Assembly (NCBI RefSeq): GCF_003020125.1 | Contig: NZ_PYFW01000004.1 | Span: 1-64,000, forward strand | DNA from: Bradyrhizobium sp. MOS003 | Lineage (GTDB): Bacteria; Pseudomonadota; Alphaproteobacteria; Rhizobiales; Xanthobacteraceae | Direction: 5' to 3' | Length of the DNA stretch: 64,000 nt | Shown here: one piece after another, positions 45,743-59,652 of the stretch | Layout of the letters: every line of letters starts with the position of its first letter | Numbering within the stretch: the first letter of the stretch is position 1 | Translations under genes and position numbers: made by a program | The notes under the pieces: generated by a model | Databases searched by the model: none | The model's input: the letters and a program-made list of their open reading frames with translations, nothing else | What the model was told of the DNA's origin: nothing

Positions 45743-46696
45743 GTGCGGATGCTGGTTCTGGCGGCGCTCGCCGCCAGCCTTTGTCATGCCAGCCTCGGCA
45801 GCGCCGCTGCCGAGGAGGCGTTCGTCACCAACCAGCTCAGCGACGATCTGATGGTCGTGGACCTCGCGACCTCGCGTAGCGTCGCGACCATTCCCATCGG
45901 TGGCAAGCCGGCGGGGGTGGCCGTCAGCGTGGACGGACGCTTTGCCTATGTCACGAGCCCCGACGCCAAGGCGGTGACGGTGGTGGACGCGGCGACCCGG
46001 CAGGTGGCGGGGCGGATCGAGGTCGGCGGCGGGCCGCTCGGCATCGCGGTGACGCCGGATGGCAGGACGGTCTATGTCGCCGACTGGTATGCGGCGGCGG
46101 TGCGGGTGATCGATGCGGCCTCGCGCAGTATCACGGCCAGTATCGCGGTCGGCGCCTCTCCGTCCGGCCTTGCGGTGACGCCCGACGGCAAGCTGCTGCT
46201 ATCGGCGGACCGCGACGACGACAGCGTCTCGGTCGTGGACACGACGACGCGCCAGCGCAAGGCGACCATCAAGGTCGGTACCCGCCCGTTCGGCGTCACC
46301 ATCGATGCCGCGGGAGAACGCGCCTACACCGCCAATGTCGGCTCCGACGACGTCTCCGTGATCGACCTTGCGGAAGGCCGCGAGATCGGCCGCGTGCCGG
46401 TCGGCATGCGCCCCTATGCGGTGGCGCTGACGCAAGGCCGCGGCTTCGTCACCGACCAATATGGCGGCACCGTCAGCGTGTTCGATGTGGCGACGTTGAA
46501 GCCGATCAAGCGCATCAATGTCGGCGACTATCCGGAAGGCATCGCGGCCACCGCCGATGGCAAGCGCGTCATCGTGGCGTGCTGGGAGAGCAACACGCTT
46601 GTTATCATCGACGCCGTCGAACTGAAGAAGATCGGCGAGGTCAAGACCGGCGACGGCCCACGCGCGTTCGGGGCGTTCTTGCGCAGGACGGAGTAG
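45743..46696 (+). CDS. YVTN-type beta-propeller secreted protein
   Basis: The 317-residue protein has a signal peptide (VLAALAASLCHASLGSAAA) and about seven repeats of the YVTN beta-propeller type (GGKPAGVAVSVDGRFAYVT, GGGPLGIAVTPDGRTVYVA, GTRPFGVTIDAAGERAYTA). It starts at a GTG 2 bases after the SRPBCC gene, or at the ATG at 45749. Function is unknown; co-occurrence with an MxaD-like gene suggests a periplasmic role in alcohol oxidation. Confidence 0.85.
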   Translation: MRMLVLAALAASLCHASLGSAAAEEAFVTNQLSDDLMVVDLATSRSVATIPIGGKPAGVAVSVDGRFAYVTSPDAKAVTVVDAATRQVAGRIEVGGGPLGIAVTPDGRTVYVADWYAAAVRVIDAASRSITASIAVGASPSGLAVTPDGKLLLSADRDDDSVSVVDTTTRQRKATIKVGTRPFGVTIDAAGERAYTANVGSDDVSVIDLAEGREIGRVPVGMRPYAVALTQGRGFVTDQYGGTVSVFDVATLKPIKRINVGDYPEGIAATADGKRVIVACWESNTLVIIDAVELKKIGEVKTGDGPRAFGAFLRRTE

Positions 46697-46702
46697 GGAA
46701 GA

Positions 46703-46783
46703 GTAGGGCGGATTAGCGAAGCGTAATCCGCCATCTGGCATCGACGATCGATCGGCGGATTACGCTTCGCTAATCCGCCCTAC
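46703..46783. repeat. Perfect inverted repeat, hairpin of the GGGCGGATTAGCGAAGCG family
   Basis: The arms 46703-46732 and 46754-46783 are perfectly complementary over 30 bases, with a 21-base loop. The right arm also encodes the last residues and stop of the HAD gene. It probably forms a bidirectional terminator-like structure. A degenerate relative lies at 3589-3621. Confidence 0.9.
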
Positions 46784-47413
46784 GGCACCGGGGCACATCG
46801 CGCCCACTATCTCATCCATCCGCTCGAACAGATGATCCGGCCCCAGCGCCCGCAGCGCGGCCGGTGCCGCATAGCCCCAGCACACCGCGCCGCAGGCAAT
46901 CCCCACGGTGCGCGCCGCCTCGATGTCGCGCACCTCGTCGCCGATCGCGATGACTTTATCCGGCGCGATGCCCGCGCGCCGGATGACGCGGCGGAATTTC
47001 GCGGGCTTGCCGAACACCGAGGCCGCGCAGTCGAAATGGGAAAACAGCACGGCGGCATCCCCGAGCTTCTCGCGCGCATTGGCTTCGCTGTCGGACGTCA
47101 CCAGCGCGAGGTGCACGCCGTTCTCGGCCAGTGTCCGCAGCATCGCCTCGACGCCCGCAAACAGCGAAATCTCGGAAGCCGCCTCCGCCTTCAGCCGCCG
47201 CGCATGCCGCGCGATCGCCGGCAGCTTCCACAAGGGGACTTCGAGCCGGCTGAGGATCTCCCGCGTCGAGGCATGCCGCAGCCCGTCGATGTCCTGATCT
47301 ACAACGCGGCGAAAGCTGAAGCGATCGGCGATGTCGTTGATGGTGCGCAGGAACCAGGGAAAGCTGTCGGCGAGGGTGCCGTCGAGGTCGAAGATGGCGA
47401 GGGTGTAGGGCAT
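46760..47413 (-). CDS. HAD-family hydrolase, phosphoglycolate phosphatase-like
   Basis: The 217-residue protein has the HAD motifs: DLDGTLADS near residue 8 with the nucleophile Asp, the TSDS block (LALVTSDSEANA), the Lys-containing FGKPAKF, and AIGDEVRDIEAAR with the metal-binding Asp. Members dephosphorylate small phosphates; substrate unknown. The C-terminal GRISEA and the stop lie inside the inverted repeat at 46754-46783, so the natural end of the gene may have been replaced by the repeat. The ATG at 47413 is preferred over 47443. Confidence 0.88.
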   Translation of the reverse strand: MPYTLAIFDLDGTLADSFPWFLRTINDIADRFSFRRVVDQDIDGLRHASTREILSRLEVPLWKLPAIARHARRLKAEAASEISLFAGVEAMLRTLAENGVHLALVTSDSEANAREKLGDAAVLFSHFDCAASVFGKPAKFRRVIRRAGIAPDKVIAIGDEVRDIEAARTVGIACGAVCWGYAAPAALRALGPDHLFERMDEIVGAMCPGAVGRISEA

Positions 47414-47464
47414 GGGGGAGGAGAGTGGCGGACTGGTCTTCATTCCGCTCTATGCGCTCCCACC

Positions 47465-47915
47465 TTAGACCTGAATCTTCCAGGAGCCGAGTAGTTCGGC
47501 AACGCGGTCATCTTGCGCCAGTACCGCATCGGCGATGGCGAATGCTTGCTGAGCAAGAGGAGTGCTGACCACATCGTTACGGCAAAGCACCTTACCGATG
47601 AGAGAACTGTTGGGAGAAAGGGCGCGAGCCGGCATCAATGGCCATCATCGCCGGTCCAGTATCGAGTAGGCGGTAGGCCAGAGCTACCGCAGAGCGATCT
47701 GCTGCCGTGGTATCGCTCCCCCACCGTCCGACGATGAGATCGATGTTGGCACCTCTGTCCGGAACGTGGCCAACAGTGCAGTGCACGTAATACGCCGCGA
47801 GGCCGTCCGCCCCAACCGACACAAGCCCCCAAACGGATCGGCTGGTGCGACCACAGCAATTGCAAACTCCGGTATCCTTCGATCCGGTCCGTTCGATGGT
47901 TATGCCAGCCGACAT
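47465..47915 (-). pseudogene. Frameshifted gene for a small CxCC-motif protein
   Basis: From the ATG at 47915 the frame reads MSAGITIERTGSKDTGV, CNCCGRTSRSVWGLVS, AYYVHCTVGH and VGRWGSDTTAADRSAVAL, then ends early in PFSQQFSHR at 47592. The next frame continues a plausible protein: NSSLIGKVLCRNDVVSTP, LAQQAFAIADAVLAQDD and RVAELLGSWKIQV, to a stop at 47465. Removing one base from the GGG run at 47612-47614 joins the parts into 149 residues. The family is not known to me; the CxCC block suggests metal binding. It lies directly downstream of uvrA on the same strand. Confidence 0.75.
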
Positions 47916-47944
47916 GGCTCAGTTCACTTTAATATCGTTTTGCC

Positions 47945-50929
<2,985 letters not shown>

Positions 50930-51026
50930 CCGAGTTGCCCCTAGGGAAGCCCATGGGTGCGCGACCGCGCCAATAAAGAGGCGCGCTTCGTCCGGAACCG
51001 GGATCGGCGCCGATGGGGTTGTCAGC

Positions 51027-51041
51027 GAACGTAGGAAGAAC
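51027..51041 (-). promoter_or_regulatory. LexA (SOS) box upstream of uvrA
   Basis: On the plus strand this is GAAC, seven bases (GTAGGAA), GAAC; read in the direction of uvrA it is GTTC-N7-GTTC, the LexA site of Alphaproteobacteria. It is about 100 bases upstream of the uvrA ATG. uvrA is a classical SOS gene. Confidence 0.75.
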
Positions 51042-51147
51042 GGAGACGGATTTCCAGTGGCAGTTGCGAATCGTCAACGGATTGTTGGCGCGCTGGCGGC
51101 ATCTGGCAGCAGCGGCGTTGCGGAACGGCGCGGCCAGCTACCCGCCA

Positions 51148-51177
51148 AACAAAAAGGCCGGCGCAAGGCCGGCCTTT
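51148..51177 (-). terminator. Intrinsic terminator of the 51204 outer membrane protein gene
   Basis: The arms AAAGGCCGGC and GCCGGCCTTT surround a 5-base loop; read on the minus strand the stem is followed by TTTTTG. It is almost identical to the terminator at 52071-52097. Confidence 0.9.
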
Positions 51178-51203
51178 CGTAACGCGATGCGTTGAAGCGT
51201 AGC

Positions 51204-51890
51204 TTAGTACTTGGCGACCACGGGGGCGCCGAAGTGATAGTTCACGCCGAGCTGCACGGTGTGGAAGTTGAGCGTCCCGGTGTTGACGGCGCCGAAGTAG
51301 GTCTCGCCACCGAGGCTGCGATACAGATACTCGCCCTTCACCGACCACTGCGGAGCGATGTAGGCTTCAACGCCCGCACCGACGGTCCAGCCGGAGTGGA
51401 ACTTGCTGTCGGAGATCGAAACGCCGCCCAGGGTGGCGGTGATCTTGTTGTCGATCCAGGCGTAACCACCGGTGCCGTACAGCAGCACGTTGTTGACGGC
51501 CCAGCCGATGCGACCGCGCACGGTGCCCATCGCGTCGGTCTTGGAGCTCACCGTCAGCGGAACGCCACCGACGCCGGGAACGAAAACCGCACCAGCGGCC
51601 GAAGCGCTGACGTCAGCCCAGGCGCCATCGGCCTCGAGGCCGAACACGACGTTGGCGGTCTGCCAGTTGTAGCCGACGGTGCCGCCGACGAAGCCACCCT
51701 GCATGCGGGGCGAGTTCGCGTCTTCCCAGGCGCCGCCACCGACGACACCGAGATAGAAGCCGGTCCAGTTGTAGACCGAAGCCATCGGAGCGACCGGCGC
51801 CTTGGTGTAGGGGCGGGCTGCGAGGTCGGCCGCCGAGGCGGGCGCAGCGAGAGCGAACAAACAGGCCGAAGCCAACAAAACCTTTTTCAT
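51204..51890 (-). CDS. Outer membrane beta-barrel protein, Omp31/RopB-like (1)
   Basis: The 228-residue protein has a signal peptide (MKKVLLASACLFALAAPASA), then AADLAARPYTKAPVAPMASVY, an alternating pattern of beta strands (NWTGFYLGVVGGGAWED, GYNWQTANVVFGLEADGAW), and ends with a C-terminal Tyr-rich strand (FGAPVVAKY) as in beta-barrel porins. The pattern fits the Omp31/RopB family of Rhizobiales. The ATG at 51890 is preferred over 51962. It is a tandem relative of the gene at 52126. Confidence 0.88.
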   Translation of the reverse strand: MKKVLLASACLFALAAPASAADLAARPYTKAPVAPMASVYNWTGFYLGVVGGGAWEDANSPRMQGGFVGGTVGYNWQTANVVFGLEADGAWADVSASAAGAVFVPGVGGVPLTVSSKTDAMGTVRGRIGWAVNNVLLYGTGGYAWIDNKITATLGGVSISDSKFHSGWTVGAGVEAYIAPQWSVKGEYLYRSLGGETYFGAVNTGTLNFHTVQLGVNYHFGAPVVAKY

Positions 51891-52070
51891 CTTACTTAAT
51901 CCCAGTCCCAGTTTCTGTTGTTGCCTTCCTTGACCGGAAGGGCAGCGGACTCGATGGCCCAACTGAGGCAGTACTTACACCACTGAAGCCGCAAGTTGTG
52001 TACCTCAAAAGCCACAGGTCGGTGCCAACGTGAGGCCAATCGCCTGTTGTCCCGCGATGCCGCGCGTAGC

Positions 52071-52097
52071 AAAAAGGCCGGCGCGAGGCCGGCCTTT
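52071..52097 (-). terminator. Intrinsic terminator of the 52126 outer membrane protein gene
   Basis: The arms AAAGGCCGGC and GCCGGCCTTT surround a short loop. Read on the minus strand the stem is followed by TTTTTG. It differs by one base from the terminator at 51148-51177. Confidence 0.88.
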
Positions 52098-52125
52098 CTT
52101 GGTCAAATCGATGAGGTCGCGAGGA

Positions 52126-52914
52126 TCAGTAGCGTGCGACGAGCGGGCCGCCGAACTTGTAATTGATACGGGCGGTGACGATGTCGACGTCCTGGCCGAT
52201 TCGGTCGGTCCGGACGAACGCTCCGGCCGGAGCGATAGCGCCGGTTGAGGTCATCGTCACGTCGCGGTGCCCCATGAACAGATGGTTGTACTCGATGCCG
52301 ACCGACCAGTTCGGAGTGAAGCCATATTCCAGGCCGACGCCGACCGCTGCACCCCAACGGGTTTCCTTTGCCGAATCAAATGCGGTGCCGACAGGGACGA
52401 TGCCGGGAACTGTAGTAAAGCCGGTGTATTTGTCGCTGGTAACGGCCGCGCCGCCTTTGACATATAGCAGCGTGTTGTTCCACGCGTAGCCGACCTGACC
52501 GGTGAAGAGACCGAACGCTTCGACCTTGGATTCGTTGCGGCTGATCAGCTGGTTGCTGATGTTGGATCCCTTGAAGTCAGCCCAGTTGCCCTGCGCTTCC
52601 AACCCGAAGACCCACGACGAGGCCTGCCAGCGATAGCCGATCTGGCCGCCGACTGTGCCGCCTGACGCATCGTGACAGCCTTCAGCCAGGTTCGGTACGA
52701 CCGGGCCGCCAACAACGAAATTGGTGAGGTCCCAGCACTTGCGGCTCGATCCCCAACCGCCGTTGGCACCGAGGTAGAAGCCGCTCCAATCGTACATGGC
52801 GACCATTGGTGCGGCTTTCGTGTAAGGCCGCGCGGCAAGATCCGCGGCGCTTGCCGGAGCCGAGAGGGCCAAAGCGCCCGCACTAAACGCGGCGATGATC
52901 AAAGTATTCTTCAT
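52126..52914 (-). CDS. Outer membrane beta-barrel protein, Omp31/RopB-like (2)
   Basis: The 262-residue protein has a signal peptide (NTLIIAAFSAGALALSAPASA), the same AADLAARPYTKAAPMVAMY start as its neighbour, the GGTVGGQIGYRWQASSWVFG strands, and a C-terminal FGGPLVARY strand. It is a paralogue of the 51204 product, with more loop sequence (Asp/Cys-rich around residue 60). The ATG at 52914 is preferred over 53031. Confidence 0.88.
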   Translation of the reverse strand: MKNTLIIAAFSAGALALSAPASAADLAARPYTKAAPMVAMYDWSGFYLGANGGWGSSRKCWDLTNFVVGGPVVPNLAEGCHDASGGTVGGQIGYRWQASSWVFGLEAQGNWADFKGSNISNQLISRNESKVEAFGLFTGQVGYAWNNTLLYVKGGAAVTSDKYTGFTTVPGIVPVGTAFDSAKETRWGAAVGVGLEYGFTPNWSVGIEYNHLFMGHRDVTMTSTGAIAPAGAFVRTDRIGQDVDIVTARINYKFGGPLVARY

Positions 52915-53370
52915 TCCAGTCCCTCCAATGTTCGTCCGCTTCCGGTATTCCGGAAGCGGCCCCCAAGGCGCGAGGCCTGATTTTCTTGGAGGCAACAGTA
53001 GCTCGATTCCGGCCACAAGTCCGTCGCCCAAATGCCACAGTCGCGATCAATGAACGGGCGTAAGTCGATGAATGTCATATGCTTTTGGCGACATCATGGA
53101 ACCCTAAAGGTTCCATTTGGTTCCATCGAGGTCTTCCATGGTCGCCCCTCTCGAGCACTTCTGGCGCGATTGCAGTGCCATATCGCCGGCTTCACGAAAT
53201 AAGAACGGATGTGGAACGCGCCGAGGTCCGGTGCTATATGTGGGGATAACCCGAGGGCGCGCGGACTGATTGGTCCACGCTCAGCGTATAGGTTCGCATC
53301 AGAAGGGCAGAGTACCGCGGGCGCGCGGGCCGCCTTATGAAATTCAGTGGCATCGGAGTGGAGAGCGGCG
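52915..53370. other. Intergenic region between the Omp gene and ssb
   Basis: No gene is supported in these 456 bases. It holds three GGAACC/GGTTCC elements at 53099-53124 and GC-rich DNA before the ssb ATG. The promoters of both genes must lie here; a TATATG-type stretch is seen near 53234. Confidence 0.5.
53099..53124. promoter_or_regulatory. Cluster of GGAACC/GGTTCC elements
   Basis: GGAACC at 53099, GGTTCC at 53109 and GGTTCC at 53119 lie with a 10-base period, like one face of the helix. The first two form an inverted pair and the last two a direct repeat. It could be an operator but matches no site I recognise, and it is not the GTTC-N7-GTTC SOS box (spacing 6). Confidence 0.3.
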
Positions 53371-53871
53371 ATGGCGGGAAGCGTCAACAAGGTCATTCTG
53401 GTTGGAAATCTCGGCAAGGATCCTGAAATCCGCCGCACCCAGGACGGGCGGCCGATCGCGAATCTGAGCATCGCGACGTCCGAGACCTGGCGCGACAAGA
53501 ACAGCGGCGAGCGCAAGGAAAAGACCGAGTGGCATCGTGTCGTGATCTTCTCTGAGCCGCTTTGCAAGATTGTCGAACAGTACCTGAAGAAGGGCGCAAA
53601 GGTTTACATCGAGGGCGCGCTCCAGACCCGCAAGTACACCGACCAGAGCGGCGTCGAGAAGTATTCGACCGAAGTCGTTCTGCAGGGCTTCAACTCGACG
53701 CTGACGATGCTCGACGGCCGCAGCGGAGGCGGCGGAGGAGGCGGTAATTTCGGCGACGAGCCGGGCGGCGATTTCGGCTCCTCCGGCCCGGTCAGCAGCG
53801 CACCGCGCCGTCCTGTGGCCGCCGGCGGCGGTGGCCGCAACAGCGACATGGACGACGATATCCCGTTCTGA
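53371..53871 (+). CDS. ssb: Single-stranded DNA-binding protein
   Basis: SSB coats single-stranded DNA in replication, repair and recombination. The 166-residue protein has the OB-fold start MAGSVNKVILVGNLGKDPEI, the TSETWRDKNSGERKEKTEWH block, a Gly-rich linker, and the conserved C-terminal acidic tip DMDDDIPF, which binds partner proteins. The ATG at 53371 fits the family start. Confidence 0.97.
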   Translation: MAGSVNKVILVGNLGKDPEIRRTQDGRPIANLSIATSETWRDKNSGERKEKTEWHRVVIFSEPLCKIVEQYLKKGAKVYIEGALQTRKYTDQSGVEKYSTEVVLQGFNSTLTMLDGRSGGGGGGGNFGDEPGGDFGSSGPVSSAPRRPVAAGGGGRNSDMDDDIPF

Positions 53872-54232
53872 GAACGGGGACGGACGATCGGGGGGCGCTC
53901 GCGCCGGTGATGCGGCGCCTGCCACGCCGGGTCAGCAAATCGCGCTAATCGACAGGACGGGCTCGGGATTTCCGGGCCCGCTTCATGTGTGGGTTGAACT
54001 CGGATGGCGCCGGCGCAGACGCCTCGACGGGGCACGTTAATCCGAGCATTGCCGAGGTCTCGGAAGGCGATTTTGGAAGGCCTGTTCCGGGTCCATCCAA
54101 GATGCTCCCCGTAAGACCGTAAGCTATTGGAAAAATAAGCGGAAAAAGCACTTCCCAAGACCCCCGCGAGGGTGGTTATCAGGGGCTCGATGCGTTATAT
54201 GATTCCCAGATAAAACCTCACCGGATTTCCCC
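53872..54232. other. Intergenic region between ssb and gyrA
   Basis: No gene is supported in these 361 bases. A GC-rich inverted pair at about 53958-53980 (CGGGCTCGG and CCGGGCCCG) may end ssb transcription. The promoter of gyrA is expected just upstream of 54233; TTATATGATT is seen at about 54194. Confidence 0.45.
53958..53980 (+). terminator. Possible ssb terminator
   Basis: CGGGCTCGG pairs imperfectly with CCGGGCCCG after a 5-base loop. No T-tract follows. Confidence 0.3.
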
Positions 54233-57010
<2,778 letters not shown>

Positions 57011-57022
57011 GGCGTCACTGCC

Positions 57023-57055
57023 GTAGCCCGGATGAGCGCAGCGATATCCGGGACC
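57023..57055. repeat. Short REP-type hairpin
   Basis: CCCGGAT and ATCCGGG frame the GAGCGCAGCG word, as in other intergenic hairpins. It lies between gyrA and the convergent kup gene. Confidence 0.6.
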
Positions 57056-57100
57056 CATCTCCACGCATGTCGCTCCGCTCATGCGGGCAACGTGCTCACG

Positions 57101-59041
57101 CTAGATCTCCAGCTCCGTGCCGAACTCCACGACCTGCTTGGTCGGCACGCCGAAGAATGCGGCGGAGCGTTCGGCGTTGCGCTGGAGGAAGGCGAACACG
57201 CTTTCGCGCCAGACCCACATGCCCGGGACGTCCTCGCGCGGAATGATGGTCTCGCGGCCGACGTAATAGGTGATGTCGGAGAGGTCGATGCCGGGCAGCT
57301 TGCCCTGGCGGCAGACGAGATTCAGTCCCTCATAGATCGTCGGGTTCTGCATGAAGCCGTAATGCAGGACCACGCGGGTGATGCCGGGGATGATTTCGAT
57401 CACCTCGGCGCGCTCCTCCTCGGGGATGTGCGGCAGCTCCTCGATCAGCACGGTGACCAGCAGCACGCGTTCGTGCAGCACGCGGTTGTGCTTGACGAAT
57501 TGCGTCAGGGCCAGCGGCACGCCCTTCGGCGCCGCCGCCAGGAACGCGGCCGTGCCGGGCAGCCGTGCGCTGCACTTGTTGACAGCGGTCTCGATCAAAT
57601 CCTCTTCCGGCTGGCGCAGCTTCGCGCGCGCAGTCTCGACCAGCTTCACGCCGGCGCGCCAGGTCAGCATCAGGAAGGCGACGAGGCCGGCGAGCAGCAG
57701 CGGAAACCAGCCGCCCTCGAACAGCTTGATCGAGTTGGCAGAGAAGAAGATCAAATCGATCACGAAGAAGAAGCCGTTGACCGCAACGACGAGCCAGGGC
57801 GAAAAACCCCACTGGATCGCGAGCAAGGCGGCGAGCAGCGTGGTGATTGCCATCAGCAGCGACACCGCGATGCCGTAGGCGCCGGCCAGCGCGTCCGAGG
57901 TGCCGAAGCTCAGGACCGCGCCAAGCGTTGCGGCAGCGAGCAACCAGTTCACCAGCGGCACGTAGATCTGGCCGATGGCGTCGCTCTGGGTGTGGCGGAT
58001 CTGCATGCGCGGCAGGAAGCCGAGCTGGATCGACTGCTGCGTCAGCGAAAACACGCCGGAGATGATCGCCTGCGAGGCGATCACGGTCGCCACCGCCGAA
58101 AACGCGACCAGCGGATAGTGCAGGGCGTCGGGGCAGAGCTGGAAGAACGGGTTCTCGATCATCGTGGGATCGGTGATGAGCAGCGCGGCCTGGCCGAAAT
58201 AGTTCAGCACCAGCGCCGGAAGGCAGATTGCGAACCAGGCAAGGCGGATCGGGAAGCGACCGAAATGCCCCATGTCGGCGTACATGGCCTCGCCGCCGGT
58301 CACCGCCAGGAAGGCCGCTCCGAGGATGGCGAAGGAGACGTGGAAATCCTGGTGGATCAGGAACTCGAAAGCATAGAGCGGGCTGAGCGCCGCCAGCACC
58401 GCCGGCGCCTTGACGATGCCGTGGATGCCGAGCGCTGCGAGCACGACGAACCAGGCCAGCATCACCGGTCCGAAGATGCGACCGATGAAGCCGGTGCCCT
58501 GTTTCTGTATCATGAACAGGCCGATCAGGATGGCGACGGTCACGGGCACCACGGCAGGCGCAAGCGAGGGGGCGTCGACCTTGAGTCCCTCGATCGCTGA
58601 GAGCACCGAGATTGCCGGCGTGATCGCACCGTCGCCATAGAGCAGCGCGGCGCCGACGAGCCCGACGACAAGCAGATGGGCGCGCCATGTCCCGGGTTTG
58701 GCGTGGCGGGCATGGAGCAGCGCCAGCAGGGCGACGATGCCGCCTTCGCCGCGGTTGTCCGCGCGCAGGATCAACAGCGCATATTTCAGCGAGATGATCA
58801 GCAGCAGCGCCCAGAGGATCAGCGAGGCAACGCCCAAGACGGCCTCGGGGGTGACCGTGGCCCCGTGCGCGGCCGCCTTGGCGGCTTCCTTCAGGGCATA
58901 GAGCGGGCTGGTCCCGATATCGCCATAGACCACCCCGAGGGCGCCCATGGTCATTGCTATCGGCAGCGGGGCGGGAGGATGGCCGGAAGCGACAGCGGGT
59001 GTACTGGACAATGGCAACCCCCCGATGGGATCGCGTCCCAC
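57101..59041 (-). CDS. kup: Potassium uptake protein Kup
   Basis: Kup is a proton-coupled low-affinity potassium transporter. The 646-residue protein has the signature VYGDIGTSPLYALKEA near residue 40, about twelve membrane helices, the GEGGIVALLALL block, and a soluble C-terminal domain. Length is normal for the family. The start is uncertain: a GTG at 59041 or a TTG inside LPLSSTP. Confidence 0.94.
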   Translation of the reverse strand: MGRDPIGGLPLSSTPAVASGHPPAPLPIAMTMGALGVVYGDIGTSPLYALKEAAKAAAHGATVTPEAVLGVASLILWALLLIISLKYALLILRADNRGEGGIVALLALLHARHAKPGTWRAHLLVVGLVGAALLYGDGAITPAISVLSAIEGLKVDAPSLAPAVVPVTVAILIGLFMIQKQGTGFIGRIFGPVMLAWFVVLAALGIHGIVKAPAVLAALSPLYAFEFLIHQDFHVSFAILGAAFLAVTGGEAMYADMGHFGRFPIRLAWFAICLPALVLNYFGQAALLITDPTMIENPFFQLCPDALHYPLVAFSAVATVIASQAIISGVFSLTQQSIQLGFLPRMQIRHTQSDAIGQIYVPLVNWLLAAATLGAVLSFGTSDALAGAYGIAVSLLMAITTLLAALLAIQWGFSPWLVVAVNGFFFVIDLIFFSANSIKLFEGGWFPLLLAGLVAFLMLTWRAGVKLVETARAKLRQPEEDLIETAVNKCSARLPGTAAFLAAAPKGVPLALTQFVKHNRVLHERVLLVTVLIEELPHIPEEERAEVIEIIPGITRVVLHYGFMQNPTIYEGLNLVCRQGKLPGIDLSDITYYVGRETIIPREDVPGMWVWRESVFAFLQRNAERSAAFFGVPTKQVVEFGTELEI

Positions 59042-59135
59042 GGGCCATTCCGCCGGGGCGCGAGCATCAAGCAGTCTGCGACGGGACGTCGCAAAACTCC
59101 ATCGGGATTATGTGACGTGGAGCTGACAGGCCAGC

Positions 59136-59393
59136 CTACGGGGTCCGGTTCGCGGTCACGAGGCGCGCCTCGCGGACGTTCGCCTTGGTGCCGGCCTTGC
59201 GCAGGCACGAGGCCTCGAAATTCGGCCAGGCCTGCTGCGAGCAATCCTTGCCGATGGTGCGGATATCGAGCCGGTCGCTCTTGGCCAGCGGCTGCGGCAC
59301 GCTGGCTTCCACTTTCGGGGCGAAGCCGGGCAGAAGGGTGAGGGCGGCGGCAACAGACGCAGACAGAGCGATCGCCGAGAGAGCCTTGATCAT
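59136..59393 (-). CDS. Small secreted protein
   Basis: An 85-residue protein with a signal peptide (MIKALSAIALSASVAAALTL) and a mature part with two Cys (DCSQQAWPNFEASCLRKAG) ending LVTANRTP. I do not recognise it, but the DCSxQxWPNxxxxCLR pattern recurs among small rhizobial secreted proteins. The ATG at 59393 is preferred over 59663. Confidence 0.75.
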   Translation of the reverse strand: MIKALSAIALSASVAAALTLLPGFAPKVEASVPQPLAKSDRLDIRTIGKDCSQQAWPNFEASCLRKAGTKANVREARLVTANRTP

Positions 59394-59652
59394 TTGACAG
59401 TCCCCTGTGATGCGGCCGCTACGCCCAGTATGCGGCCCGTCGTTCGTTGGCCGGATTAGTAACCATGGCCAGTTTCCGGACGTCTTCGCCGGCACGGGAA
59501 ATGGTTTCGTGTCCGCGCCCCTTTGTTTCGTGGTCGCCCAAGGGACGAAACAAACCGGCCATTGCCGGCGCGGTCGGCGGGATATTTCGGTGGGGCTGGC
59601 TGGGGAACCCGCCCGGCTTGCCGGGCAGGGCCGGGCGGGGTAGGAGGGAGCC

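Noticed and set aside
53109..53124. A possible SOS box upstream of ssb.
   Set aside because: The two GTTC words are 6 bases apart instead of 7, and there is no second match nearby.
57032..58600. A 522-codon open frame opposite kup.
   Set aside because: Its composition is that of an antisense shadow, and kup is clear on the minus strand.
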